DNA of 64,000 nt, from NCBI GenBank assembly GCA_007922195.1, contig ML681971.1:3873857-3937856 (forward strand). The letters run 5' to 3'. Positions within the stretch are counted from its first letter, which is position 1. Each line of letters starts with the position of its first letter. Source of the stretch: Podocnemis expansa (taxonomy: Eukaryota > Chordata > Testudines > Podocnemididae). Position numbers and translations under genes: made by a program. A model generated the notes under the pieces. It did not search any database. It was not told the DNA's origin and saw only the letters and a list, made by a program, of their open reading frames with translations. Shown piece by piece: positions 45,942 through 57,863 of this stretch.

Positions 45942-46957
45942 CATCCATGTTTGGGCTCTAGAGGTTGCATTCTTTAAGCTAGCTCTGCTGTTGATCTGAG
46001 AGACCACTGATGCAAAGCTGCCCCTGTAGCTCTAGGGTAAATGGGGCTGCTGGGAAGTGTCTGAAGGGGCAAGGAGGGGAGGTGTAGTTGAGAGTGGCAG
46101 AAGCTTTCTGTGGTGTGGCTGGCAGATCAGACCTGGTTTCCCTGATCTGGTGGCGTGGCTTTATGCCATTTAATGTTTTCACCAGGCCATAAAGCCCATG
46201 TGTAAACCTCTCATGTTGCTGAAGCTGGGGCTTCACCCTTTGGGGCTTAGGGCTCTCCGGTTCTCCCCGCACTACATCAAAACTGCTTCTGTTAACATGG
46301 GGCTGATACTGATAGATCCGTGGCCACCCTCCACAGCTTCTCCTTTGCTTACAGGGATCTCATCATCCCTCTGGGTGGCTTTGAAGGGAGCAGCTCCCTT
46401 CCCAAGCCCCAAAATGGCTTTGTGCTTCCCAGGGTGCTGTCCTGTACTGCTACTTGAGAGCAGGTCGCTGCTGCTCCATTTGGTGTTCCTTTGGTAGAGG
46501 TACCCAGTACCCATCCCTGGCCTTGCCTTGTCCCTGGCTCTGAGACGGGTTAACTAGAGTGCTGCCTTCAGCCCATACCCCCCAGCCACACTTTTCCAAG
46601 GCCCAGCAGAGGAGAAGAGGTGCCAGCCCTGTAGTGGGAGGGGCTGAGAAGAGAACTTGTACTGGATGGGCCCAGGAGCCTGAGCCCTGGACCTCTTACT
46701 CATGGCATGGAAGGAGGGGATCTGAGCAGCTGCTGCAGACTGAGACCCAGTAGAAAATAGTTCCTGCTCTCTCTCCAGCCCTCTCTGCTAAGCCCCTAGG
46801 GTTGGACACCTGCTCACCCCACTCTGCTGGCACCAAGGTGAGAGGAGCCTTGAGCTGTTTTCTCACCTCCCAACATCCTCAAACAGAATGTGGGGCAGGG
46901 AAAGAGAGGGAGAGAAGGGGACAGTTCCCCAAGGTGGAGGAATGCCCAAGAGGAAGG
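45942..46957. other. unassigned DNA
   Basis: No gene recognised. Confidence 0.35.
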
Positions 46958-47060
46958 ATTTCCCAGTGGTTAGGGCACTGGCCTAGGATTTGGGAGACGT
47001 GGCTTCAATTCTCTGCATCGCCGCAGACATTCTGTGTGACTGCAGCTAGTCATTAGGCCC
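46958..47060 (+). repeat. tRNA-derived SINE head (MIR- or Cry-like)
   Basis: A tRNA-like segment with an A-box-like CAGTGGTTAGGGCACTGG (from 46964) and a B-box-like GGCTTCAATTC (47001-47011) at about the spacing of an internal RNA polymerase III promoter. CGCAGACATTCTGTGTGAC follows. It is not a functional tRNA: no acceptor stem or CCA-side pairing is preserved. Turtles carry tRNA-derived SINEs of this kind; the subfamily is unresolved. Confidence 0.65.
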
Positions 47061-49117
47061 TCAGATGCTTTGGGAATGGGGCTGTCATGTGTAGACAGAA
47101 TTGGTGAGATTTCCAAAGTGTGAGGAAAGAAAAATTTAAAAGTGGTGCTGGTATTCCCAGGGTGCACAGTGCGGGGAGTTAATGGACAGTGGTGGGGAGG
47201 CTTCATCAGTGGATTTATTTTATAAAACATCTGCTCTTAGGTGAGTAAACAGTGCATTTAAAGAGACATGTTCTGTAGCTGGACTGGACCACAAAAGTTA
47301 GCCTGGTGCATGAGAACTTATTTCTGGCCCCTCTGCTCTGAGCGAATAGATAATTTGCTTCCTTCCCTAAAGAACAAGTTTGGCACCTCTTCTGTAGATT
47401 GAGGAAGGGCCTGATTTATATAGTCCCTCCTCTCCCAACATTCCCTGCTGTCATGGCCACCATTTTAGGCTAAAGTCAGGAAGAGGCCAATTCCTTAGGA
47501 CCTGCCTGCCTGATTGCAGTGTGGAAACAGAGTATTCCTTGCTGTTTTTTCTCTGACTGCTGGTAGGGGGCAGAGTGGAAATTAGGAACGGATGAAAGAA
47601 TCTCTCCCAGTCTAGGGTTTCTTGGATTGCAAGAGAGTAACTATTAAGTCTAGCACAAGCCATAAACTCTGCTCTGAGAAGGGCTTTTAAGAAGGTGGGG
47701 AGAAGGTAAATGAGGAATCTTCTTTCAGACATTTTTGGAACCTGGGTGCATAATTTTAAATGTGGATAAGGGCAGATTGGCTAGGTTATTTTCTTATTGG
47801 ATCATTTCCACTTAGGACTTGGCCAGGGCATGGTTTTCTATTTGGTTTGCAGGATACATGCAGTGTTGCCAGTCCTTGTAATATCTGATGTTCGCTTAAA
47901 ACTGTAGCTTCTGGAGACAAAGGATTATGAGAGAATCCCATCTTCCTGTTTTTTCAGTGACAGTTTCTAGCCCTCGTGCTTGCAGAGAGAAGCTTGAAAA
48001 TGTGACTTGAATGCATCTTAAAGATCAAAACCTAGTGGGCAATGGACCCCAGTTTTTTTAATCTTCTGATTTCTGAACCAGGCCCAGGATTGTTGGGGAC
48101 CTGGTTCTTGATTTTTGCATCTTTGGGACTGTCTCTGTATCGTCGTCCCGTGAAATGATGGGTCTGAATAGCCAAATTCTAGCTAGAAAGTGGATTATGT
48201 GAGCTGGTGGCTTCAGTCCACTTCCTAGTTCGTAGGTGCCCTCTTCGCAAACCACCACAGCAGATACCATGTGTCTCCTTTGTTAATGGTCTTGTCCAAG
48301 AGGCTATGGAGACTGAATTCCACTTTTAGCCTGGGTTGGGTCTCTCCATGTTTGTGATGGGAGAAGCTTGCTCTGCTCTGGAGCTAACAGAGGACTTCAG
48401 TGTCCTGAGGTGATTTATTTACTCCAGCCATCTAGGCATGTGCAATAAAAATCATTCAGGAAAGGAAACTATTATTCATTTCCTTCCTGTGCTGGCAAAG
48501 CATCAGCTGGACAAGGCACACTTCCCTGGGCAAAGCAGGTTGAGTGAGCTATTGTGTAAGCACTTAGTTCTGAATGAAGTGGGAAGAAGAAAGTGGCTAG
48601 TGGTTCCCCTTGGGATCTCCAGTCAGAGGTCACCACCAGCCATCCTGTTGGGCTGGCTTGCAGGGTGTAAAAGACTCTAGAATTTAGCTCCATCAGGAGC
48701 TAAATTTACATCTCTACAGCAGGTTTGTGTCTCTGCAAAGTGCACATGGAAGGAACTCTGGCAGCCAGCATGGGCATCACAGTAATCAGCTGGATTATAA
48801 CTGAGCACCAAAACTACAGGCCCCTTTTTGCACCTTTAAGAGGTCTTGGGCCACTCTGGTGCCAGCTGTATTGTCTATTCCCTACTACACTGTGGCAGTG
48901 CTAGTGAAACTCCAGAGTCTACGGGCCTCCTGCACAGCAGCACTGTGTATTAGCTTAGCATGGCTGGGCATAACTCTCTCCAGTGACAACTCTAACATCC
49001 TGCTTCATAAGTGTGGTTAACGGTTATTCTTTTAGCTCAGAGGGTGGGTAGGGGTTAGTGGTTCTTTTGCGGAAAGTGTTAGGTTTGATTCCTTTGGATG
49101 CTTAGTGCATCTAGACT
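47061..49117. other. unassigned DNA
   Basis: About 2 kb with no gene or delimited repeat recognised. Confidence 0.35.
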
Positions 49118-49275
49118 GGTGGTTCTCGACCTTTTGCAGCTCATGACACATTGGTGGCATAGTGCGACCCTACAGGACACAGCAGTCCCCCCAGGCCAAA
49201 TCCAGCCATTTCCCTGTTTTTTTATGACAGACTCCCTGCTCTGTGATGCCACAGTAATGTGTCCCGACAAGGTGG
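49118..49275. repeat. possible worn hAT-type element
   Basis: A left-end-like GGTGGTTCTCGACCTTTTGC and an inverted partner (GGTGGTTGAGAAGGG) are present, but no flanking duplication was found. Confidence 0.3.
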
Positions 49276-49984
49276 TTGAGAAGGGTAATAGACTCTCTTT
49301 GCATATTCCATAGTGCTTTCTTTGGGAGCAAAATATTCTTTTTAAATGGTGGCTGAATTCTGCCTCTCAAACTAGTAAATGGTGCATGGAAACTAGTGAC
49401 TTTGTAAATAAGTGGTTTCTATTATATTTATAACCAGCACACGCTCTGTGAACATGTGTTAACCGAGATTTTAAGTGGTTTACATTCATTGGTAAAGTGG
49501 CTTAATCTGTCTGTTTATTTACTTGTTCAGGGCCAGATGCTAATACTCAACTCAAATACAGTAGCATCTTTGCTGCACAAATAAGATCCATTTGCATCTG
49601 TGGGACTTGCTTTTGAAGTTCATTCCAGCTCAGTGTGTGTGTGCCAGAATCTGTCCCTGAAGCAAGGTGGCCACTCATCATGTATTTTGAGATGTATTAA
49701 TATGGTACTTATCAGTTTTAATAGATTTCAAACATTAAATTGACGTTTATGATAATTGCATTGTATCTTTGGGAGCAGTAGAAATGTACACGTGAGAGAA
49801 AAATACATGATACACCAAGGGAAGTGACATTTCTCTAAGAAGTCTGTTTAAAATAAAGAATCCCCCACCCCTTTTTAATGTGACTTTTCCCTTATTTCCA
49901 TCTAACAAAGGTAGCTCCATATCCTTGTCTGTCCATACAGCCTCAGGCAGGCTATAGGAATTCTTAAAAATACAACCAAACAGT
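49276..49984. other. unassigned AT-rich DNA
   Basis: No gene recognised. Confidence 0.35.
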
Positions 49985-49989
49985 GCACG

Positions 49990-50160
49990 CGCCTCTGGTC
50001 AGTCCCATTACAAAGGGGCAGCCGTGTTAGTTTAGTAAACTGAAAAAAGCAAGGAGACTTTGAAGAGCGTTGGATGAAGTGGGATTTTCTCCCACGAAAG
50101 CTCAAGCGATAAATAAATCTGTTAGTCTTTAAGTGCCACAAGATTCCTTGCTTTTTCTGG
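49990..50160 (-). repeat. interspersed repeat, AGACTAACA family, fullest copy
   Basis: Reads GGGGCAGCCGTGTTAGT, AAAAAAGCAAGGAGACTT, CTCCCACGAAAGCTCAAGC, AAATCTGTTAGTCTTTAAG and ends GTGCCACAAGATTCCTTGC. The GCAAGGA/TCCTTGC pair brackets the core. Confidence 0.65.
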
Positions 50161-50656
50161 TTAGTCAGTCCTTGACAGGACTAAGAAAACCTTCCTCCCA
50201 GCAACCCTTTACAAACAACACTACAGTTAGATGAATGGACTGCAGAGTGCCCTGAGACACAGTAGCCTTGGGCTCAGTAGGGCCTGAGTTGCATCATCAC
50301 TATGTGCTGATTGAAAATGTTTTTCCATTTAAACATGGGCGGTGAGATCAAGTCCTAATTGAGTGTAGAATGTAAGAGTAATTGTTCATGGGACTTTTGG
50401 CACTGATTTATATAGCTGTGCTAGCTGTGATTTGCACTGCAGTATAAATAATACATTCCCTAAACTGAGGACTTAAAGTACTTACGCACCCAAGATACGT
50501 AAATGGGAGATTACATCTCATAGCACTGATCTACTCACACCCACAAACTTAATTTCTCATGCAGCATGAGCAGTCTTTGGCGTTCTTAGTCTGGAGGGTT
50601 GTATCTTAAAACTGTTCCCCTATAGCACACTTATCTGAGCGGCTCAGTGAGACATA

Positions 50657-50928
50657 GGCGACATTTACAGTAGAGAGCTTATGGTGGGACTGTGCTGCTG
50701 AATGGTCACTTGTATAGCCACTCTAAGATGAATGGAGAGCGCTCTTCCATAGACATAATTGAACCACCTCTGACTAGCCATGATAGCTATGTTGGTGGAA
50801 CACTTTCTCCTACCGACATAGTGTTCTCCCCCTCAGCGCTTGTGAAACCTATGTTGCTCAGGGGTGAGTTTTTCATGGCTATCAGCCACACAAGTTATAC
50901 CTTCAAAAGCAGTTGTGGAGACGTAGCC
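50657..50928. mobile_element. member of the GGCTAYGTCTACAC fold-back/MITE family
   Basis: Ends GGCGACATTTACAG and, inverted, GGCTACGTCTCCAC. Flanked by ATA on both sides (50654-50656, 50929-50931). The interior lacks the TTCGAA palindromes of the other members. Confidence 0.55.
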
Positions 50929-50931
50929 ATA

Positions 50932-51872
50932 GATTAGTTAATGAAATCTAACAATCCCTGTCTGAGGCTGTTTGGATGCAGGTGGCCATTGATAAAGTGA
51001 CAAATTTTGCAAAATATGCCATGTAAGGTATTATTGGAAAAAAGGAGTTATTGAATATGATAAACTCATCTATGGTGTATTGTGTCTTTCTCTCATAAGC
51101 CAGGCCTTGACAAATGTGCTGGGCACGTAGGCACTGTCCCAAAAACTTAGGTGCCTAGGTGTGTGGCATTTGGCGGTGGCCTCTGCTGCTGAGAAGCTGC
51201 TGCCATTTTTGGCAGCACTGCAAGGGAGATGCTGCCACTATCCCACCTGCTGTCAGTTTCAGCAGCACTATGGAGAAGCAGCTCCCTCCCCCTGGCCAAA
51301 AGGCCGCAGACAAAGTGGAAGAGAAAAGAAGCTGTAAACAAAGAAAAGGATGTGGGGAGAGAAGCCCCTGCTGAGAAAAATCTGTGTACTGTTCAGTGTG
51401 GTGGCTTTTGTTTTTTTGCGGGGGGGTGGGGTGGTCAGCAGAGGACATTCTGCCCCTTCAGTGCCGCAAAGCAGCTGGGTACCATGGTACAGTTCCTGAG
51501 TGCCACGACAACCTGGTGCCCAGATTTTGTTGAGCCCTGTCATAAGCTATGAATAAGTGATGTTTATCTAAAACTTGAGCAATGCTGCTGGATGACACCC
51601 CCACCGACTAGACTCATCATCAGCAATACAATAAGCTCATGGAAGGAACCCTGGGGCTGCACACCTGATGAATCATCAGGACATGTAGGAACATCCTATG
51701 GACAGGGGACTTTGCAGCTTTTCCATGCCATGTGCTGTGTGAAGCATCGTGGCAGAAACTATAAAATAAAACTTAGCCATCTCCATCTTGTCTTCATTCT
51801 GGTGCCTATCTGTAGATCAAATATTCTGCATCTGAACTGAAAGTAGTAAGATTCATCCAGGTACTGGATGTA
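50932..51872. other. unassigned DNA
   Basis: No gene recognised. A G-run lies at about 51420-51435. Confidence 0.35.
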
Positions 51873-51880
51873 CTCCAGAC

Positions 51881-53028
51881 CAATGGTTCCCAACCTTTTC
51901 TCTGCCATGGCACACCTTGAGACCTTCAAATTTTTCGAGGCACACCACCATTTAAAAAAAAAAAAAAAGAAAAACCTCATGAATATTCTAATTAACTCAA
52001 ATTACTTATGAATATTCATGAACAATGGCACAGTGTTTTGGAAATGGTGCTATATGGAGTAGTAGGGGTAGCAGAGCAGAGGTGGCAAAATGTGAGGTCA
52101 GGAGTCGTGTGCAGTGGCAGGAGTGAGTGTGGGGAGCAGAGCAGGGCAGGGGTGGCAAGAGAAGACAAGGGGAGCCATGTGGGGAACAGCACAAGAGTGG
52201 CGAGAGTGGAAGAGAGAACAAGAGTGGCTTTGTGGGGGGGATGGGGGAACCTGGGGAGTGGGAAGTTAGGGCAAGGGAGCATGGTGCAGCACCCACTTCC
52301 CCCTTCTCCACGGTGACTCCCTGCCACCCAGGGCAAATCCTCACCCCACTGCTTCTCCCTCCCAACCCAGTGGGTCCCGCCCTCCCCTCCTGCAGCCCCC
52401 TTCTGCCTGTGATGGACCCTCCCATCACTGGAGGGGCCAGAACTAGGCCTCCAGCCCCCAGCTACCCCCCCCAGCCACCCTACCCCCTCAGCTACACCCC
52501 CCCCCAACCAACCAACCACCCACCCCACAAACCCAGCTACACACTCTCTGCTACACAGTCACTCCCACCCACCTTCCCCATACAACCCCCAGCAGTGCCT
52601 CCCTCCCCAAAGCCCTTATCTGGGCTGTTTGCAGGCTGGCTGACAAGCTGCTCCACCCTGCAGGGAGAGATTCACACATTCCCAGCCTCCCCCAGCTCTC
52701 TGTTGGTTGAGTTTAAGGTGCATCCAGGTTTAATACGGAGCCACCTGAATGGTGCGTTTGGGCTGCTCTTGCTATTTTTAGGGGGACCCCTGGAACTGCC
52801 CGTTCTAGTGTCTTCCTCTATTTTTAGGAGGCCAGAATGCTGCCTGCCTAAAAATAGGGAGCCCTGGAACTGTGTTCTGCTGCCTTTCCCCTTACTTTAA
52901 CCCCTGCCTTTTCCCAGCCCTGCACAGCCCAGGTTGGCTGGGCGGAGCAGGGAGGAAACTTTAACTCCAGCTCTCGGGCATGCTCGCAGCGCACCAGGGT
53001 GCCCCGGCACACTGGTTGGGAACCACTG
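51881..53028. mobile_element. long hAT-type element, CAGTGGTTCCCAACC family
   Basis: Left end CAATGGTTCCCAACC; right end, inverted, CAGTGGTTCCCAACC. Flanks ctccagac (51873-51880) and ctctagac (53029-53036). It is a longer version of 28077-28759, with the same left block, CTATTTTTAGGGGGACCCCTGG and CTTTAACCCCTG modules, plus about 450 bp of C-rich sequence. No transposase frame. Confidence 0.85.
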
Positions 53029-53036
53029 CTCTAGAC

Positions 53037-53586
53037 CACTGGTTTTCAAACTTTTGTTATCACGACCCAATTGAAAAAATAATTTACACCTGTGACCCAA
53101 GAACTACATTAGGGGTTGTTAACCTTTACTGACCTCTGTGCTAGCCCCTCCTCCCTCAGTCAGTGCCGGTAGTTCCCTCTGCCAAAAAGTGGTTGCTGCT
53201 TGAAAATTTGGTGACTTCCATGGCTGAAGTGTTTGGGGGTGAGAGGGGGTGTCCAGGCATTCTGCAGAATGAAGCTGCCCTAAGTGACCCCTCTATGCAG
53301 TGTGCCCAGGGTTGAATCCCCAAGCACACCTGAAAAAAAGCTGCCCAGCGTGGCTTGTCTCTGTGGCATATCTGGGGCAAGGGTCCCTAGGCATGCCACC
53401 GAAAGAAGTCGTTGCAGGGCTGGGTGGGTTGTTTCTATGGCATACCTGGGAACCATGGAGTGCCTGGGGCACTGCCACTTGCTTTTCTGGGACAGGAGTG
53501 GCACTTTTGGCAGAGGTTGCCGCATGCCGCTCTAAATCATTTCATGCTCCATTGCCGGCACATGTGCTGGGGATTGCTGACTCCTG
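53037..53586. mobile_element. composite hAT-type element directly abutting the previous one
   Basis: The left end CACTGGTTTTCAAAC resembles 42832; the right end, inverted, CAGGAGTCAGCAATCC resembles 31013. Flanks ctctagac (53029-53036) and ctctaaac (53587-53594), 7 of 8. The unlike ends suggest a fusion of two families or one element cut into another. Confidence 0.6.
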
Positions 53587-53594
53587 CTCTAAAC

Positions 53595-55305
53595 AGTTTT
53601 CTGTGTTTAGCTAGCAATGCTGTGACAAGGAGAATGGTGTCTCTAGTTTTGGGATTGTGGGAAATATTGGCTTGTCTGTCCAGAAAAGCAGTTTTGATCA
53701 GCTGAGGGAAAAACCGTCTCCAAATGTTACTCTTGGGAGTGAGTGGCGCTTTGCTTGTTAAGGAAGCCATCCACCTCTTCAACTGTTTGTGTGGTGAGAA
53801 CAGCAGTTTATCTGCTGGAAGAGAGTTTGTCTCCAGTCTTCTGTCTGAGGAGGCAGACAGTGTGTGTCTCTTAGTTTATGCTGATTGAGGATGGGCCAGT
53901 TGTTTCAGAGTTGGTTCTGAACCTAGCTGCAACCCAAGATGAGTTTGTTGTGGCTCAAAGGAAGGTTTCTTTAGCTCAAGATGAAAAGGGTAAGGGCAAA
54001 TTTCTGTGATTGTGGATAACTTAAAGGAGGTTTCAGTTGGAACAGCCCTGTACCCCAGTGGGCATGCTTGGCCAGCCTATTGGGAGGGACAATGTTGTTG
54101 GAACGTGAGTGTCTCCATGCTGAATCTTTGGGTGAAGAGATGGTATTTCAGGTTCAGAGGGAAAGCTGGGTAAGTGGATCTACAGAATGGTTGTGCCAGT
54201 TCTCAGGAACACAGAGTCTGGCACGCAAATGCTCACCTCTAGGCACTCTGGGTATGTCTTGTAGTCTCATAGGCCTTGTCTACATTAGAAAAACAAGACA
54301 ACCTCACACAGATTGGCTTGATGTCCATGCTTCCCTCCTTGGGTTGATGGCATGCATCCTTACCAGAAGCACTTCCACTGACCTAAGGGGGTTGCCCCCC
54401 ACATTCTCTGCAGGGAGACCCTGGGCCTCTCTCCTCCCTATTTTCTGCCAGAAGCCAGGGGAATCCACCTGGGCGTCTCTGTTCCCTGCTGTCTTGAAAT
54501 TGACAAAGCTGCCCCCCCGCCATTAGACAAGTACTAGGGGCTTCTCACCCTCCTAGCTGGGAGCAGATTCAGACCCTGGGAGGGAAAGAGACTTTCTTGT
54601 TAATTTCACCACTCTAGTGTCTTTATGTGGATGACAAAATTCTAGCTAGAATAATAAATAGAAAAACAAAACACAGAAGAGTTTTGTTTGGGATCCACTT
54701 TGGGACAAAAAGTCTCTATCTATGATGACTAGGAATTTGCCTTAGGGGCTGGTTGTCCCATAACTGCTTGCTGTAGAGTTTCTTCTGAAGCAGCTGGTGC
54801 TGGCCACTGCACCAGAGGCACTAGATGTCTCATCTAACATGATAGTTCCTATGTACATTGATGGATAATATTTAGAGGGTAAAAAGGGGGTTTGGTTTCC
54901 ATGTATATTTAGTTATTTGGTCACCTTCGTGCTTCCTTTCAGGGGTTCCTAATTCTGACTTTTTAGAGAAGAGCTGGGCCAACTCATTTCCCATTCCAGA
55001 GTTCAGTAGGTTTGGTTTCATCCTCGTACTGAGTGAGGTTTGAATAGGTGAGTGAGAAAGGTGGAAGGCCTTACAGGCTAACACTAAACCCTGAAGCCAT
55101 CTGTCCGAGGTACTCAATGAAGTTACGCTTAGAAAGGGATTAGGGATGTTTTCCCAAGTGTTTTGATTGTGTCTGATTTTCAGTTTAATTCATCAGTGAG
55201 CACTCACTGTGTTTCTTTCTCTGTGAGTCTGTAGCTTCATGCCAAAATTGCCATGAGTGACCATTCTGGGAGCCCAGCTTGAGACACCGGGGCCTGGTTT
55301 TCATA
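53595..55305. other. unassigned DNA
   Basis: No gene recognised. A lone fold-back-family end (AGGCCTTGTCTACATTAG) occurs at about 54271. A donor-like GGGTAAGTGG at about 54166 lacks a supporting open exon. Confidence 0.3.
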
Positions 55306-55313
55306 TTCTAGTG

Positions 55314-55739
55314 CAGGGGCGGCCAAACTTAAGGAACTCAAGAGCCACACAAGTTGATTATTGAACCTTTGAGAGCTGCACTGAGGCATATAGTCGTATA
55401 CTTTTACCTACTCTAAAAATACTAAGTTTAAAATTCATTGCACACTTTAATTTTATTGTAAAAAGAGGGCCAATATTGGCCCTACTAACGTCAGATTCTA
55501 ATAATTGCTTAAGGTTACCATGAAAATTAGGCCTATGCAGTAAAAACTTAGCTGTTGCTCAATGTAGAAGACTGCAGGCTAGTGGCAAGTTTTTTAAATT
55601 TCTGACATGCCACGCTTCTCCCCACCATCCTGACCCCTTCTTGAATTCCTAAGCTGGGGCTGCTTTCCTAAACTGATTTGCTGATGTTCTTTTGGGAGCC
55701 ACACTTTTTCATTCAAGAGCCACAGTTTGTCTATGCCTA
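55314..55739. mobile_element. hAT-type MITE, CAGGGGCGGCCAAAC family
   Basis: Left end CAGGGGCGGCCAAAC; right end, inverted, TAGGCATAGACAAAC (9 of 15, mostly transitions). Flanks ttctagtg (55306-55313) and ctgtagtg (55740-55747), 6 of 8. It contains 'CAAGAGCCACA' near both ends in inverse order. Confidence 0.75.
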
Positions 55740-56104
55740 CTGTAGTGGGTGCACTCAGCTCCCATTGAGGGTAGGTAATTTTCTTTTGTGTAGTGGAGGT
55801 GAGAGGCCAGGAAAAGCTGACAGACTCATTGTGCAGAATTTCCTGGTAATTGCTCCTTTGGGTGGCAGGAGTGTGAAGGTCAGAAGGGCTGTGGCTTCCC
55901 AGACCTGGTTTCTTGAAGGTATGCAAGGAGGAAGCCCCAGTGAAAGAATGCAGCCTTATCCATATGGATGACTGCTTTGCTTCTCCTGGCAGCCTGCAGG
56001 AGCTGTCTTGCTTCACAATGTGCCCAGTGCAGTAGCAGATTCAGATGAGCCCATGGTATCTAAAGCTGCTTCTGTCATTTTAACTCTTTATTAAAGGCCC
56101 CTTG

Positions 56105-56290
56105 TGTGAGTTGGCAAGTGTACTCTGCAGAGTGGTTAGTTCATTGGATCTCCCATTGTGTTCTGCTCCAAAGTAACAGAGGAGGTAAACTAAGGCACAG
56201 AGAGTGGAGGAGATGGGACTGGCACCCTGCTCTTCCCAGTCCTGATCCAGTGCTCTGGCCACTAACACGTTTGGGACTCTGGCAGGTTTA
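56105..56290 (-). repeat. MIR/SINE-like fragment
   Basis: Ordered words ACAGAGGAGGTAAACTAAGGCACAGAGAG ... CCAGTCCTGATCCAGTGCTCTGGCCACTAACA match the reverse order of MIR-type and related tRNA SINEs (core and tRNA head). Confidence 0.55.
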
Positions 56291-56794
56291 CCCCACTCTC
56301 CACGCATGCAGTCCCGCCTCTTCTGCAGAAATACTCTGTCAAAAAAGAAAAAAAAAAAGGTTTGAAGTGTAAAAGTCCCCAGCCATGACTCACTCTTTCC
56401 TAGCTGTGTATTGCACCCTCCCACTTTGGCTTGCTTGCTTCCTGCCTCCTTGGGGTTTTGGGGATAGGGTGTGGGGTTGGCTTCTGTCTCTCCACATGTG
56501 GAAAAAAGCTTTGCTCATCAGGAAAGAGGAGAGTGGGTACAACTAGATCAGCCCAGCCCAGCTACTTGTTTCCTGAACAGAAACCAAACACTCCACAGAG
56601 AACAGAATGGAGAAGTGTGTCCGTATAATCTTTGCTCTTCTCCCAGTCACCAAGATTGTGATGTAAGGGTAACAGCTGACCAAGAGAGGACTGGAGGCCA
56701 TTGCTTGTGCGGCAGTGAGGTCAGGGATTCAGGAAAAGACTCCTCCTGTTCCCAGATCTGCAACTGGCTGAGCTTGGACAAGAATTTCTAATGT

Positions 56795-56872
56795 TCTGTA
56801 CCTCAGTTTCCCTGTTGGTAAAATGGGGGGACTAATACACTGTAAAGCACTTCGAGTCCTTCGCTGACAAGT
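56795..56872 (+). repeat. SINE/LINE2-like 3' tail fragment
   Basis: The words ACCTCAGTTTCCCTGTTGG..AAATGGGG and TGTAAAGCACTTCGAG are the recognisable core and tail of MIR/L2-type repeats. Confidence 0.6.
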
Positions 56873-57194
56873 GCAAAGGGGGTGCTGCATAGCAGTATGG
56901 CTTTTCTTTTCCCCCTCCTCGAGTCCTTGCAAGACTTACAAAATAAAAGTTGTGGGGATCTGCAGTCTGGACTCCAAAATAATGGCGAAGGACTGAGGCT
57001 AACCATCCTGCTTGGGGCTAGTCCTGCGGCATTGCTGTGGGTTGTCTTGGAAAGGAGGTGGGCAGGAGCTGACATTGCAACAAAGAGAAGTTTGGGATCT
57101 CTCTGGCACTGGACTCTCTTTTCAAGAGAGTTCTACCATGGTACTGCAGTAAACTTCTGGTGCTCTGGGGCTATCGCTAGGGAATTGTATTTGT

Positions 57195-57305
57195 AAGACA
57201 TGATCTGGGGCAAGTCCCTGCCCTGCCTGTGCCTCAGTTTCCCCTCCCAGCTTTTTTGTCCTATCTGTTTAGACTGGAAGCTCTTTGGGGTGGTGACTTT
57301 CTCCC
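57195..57305 (+). repeat. SINE/LINE2-like fragment
   Basis: GGGCAAGTC...TGTGCCTCAGTTTCCC followed by TAGACTGGAAGCTCTTTGGGG..GTGACTTTCTC, another MIR/L2-type core and tail. Confidence 0.6.
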
Positions 57306-57532
57306 ACTGTGGAGGTCAGTGTGTGAGTTGCATGGCTGATGTGAGGCTGTAACAGCTTGCACCTCAAAAATATGGCTATGCCCATGCTGTGGAGATTTGC
57401 AGCTTTTAGCTCTGGGCCCTTCCCTACTGTGTTGGCCTAGTGGTGCTGTTGCATGTACAGGGCCTGCCACAATTGGGACCCTCATTTTGTGTGGGGGGCT
57501 TCTAGGTGCTATTATACTTGGAGGTGTTAATG

Positions 57533-57855
57533 CAGTGGTCGGCAACCCAAAAGATAAGAGGAACTATTTTTAAAAATTCTGTCAATAAGCAAGTGTTTTG
57601 AGAGCAGTAATGGGTGTAGCCTGCTTCTGGACTGGCTGCGGGGCCCCTGATGGAGGGTGGGGGGAGCTATGCTGGTGGTGGGGAGCCTGGAACTATGAGT
57701 GACCCTCCCCCCGATCCCTTGGTGGTGGGGAGGGAGCCTGGAACCAGGAGCGGGCCCCCTACAGGATCCTGTGTTGAAGGACAGGGTGCCCAGAGCCGTA
57801 AAGAGGCAACCAAAGAGCTTAATGTGGCTCTGGAACTGTAGGTTGCAGACCTCTG
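57533..57855. mobile_element. hAT-type MITE, CAGTGGTCGGCAACC family
   Basis: Ends CAGTGGTCGGCAACC and, inverted, CAGAGGTCTGCAACC. Flanks tgttaatg (57525-57532) and tggtaatg (57856-57863), 7 of 8. Confidence 0.85.
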
Positions 57856-57863
57856 TGGTAATG

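Noticed and set aside
46958..47060. Functional tRNA gene
   Set aside because: A- and B-box-like words are present, but the acceptor and anticodon arms do not pair, and the sequence continues as a SINE.
52016..52900. Frames of 140-257 codons, Pro-rich
   Set aside because: They lie inside a hAT-type element with fixed ends; the Pro-rich part is a C-rich low-complexity run with no domain.
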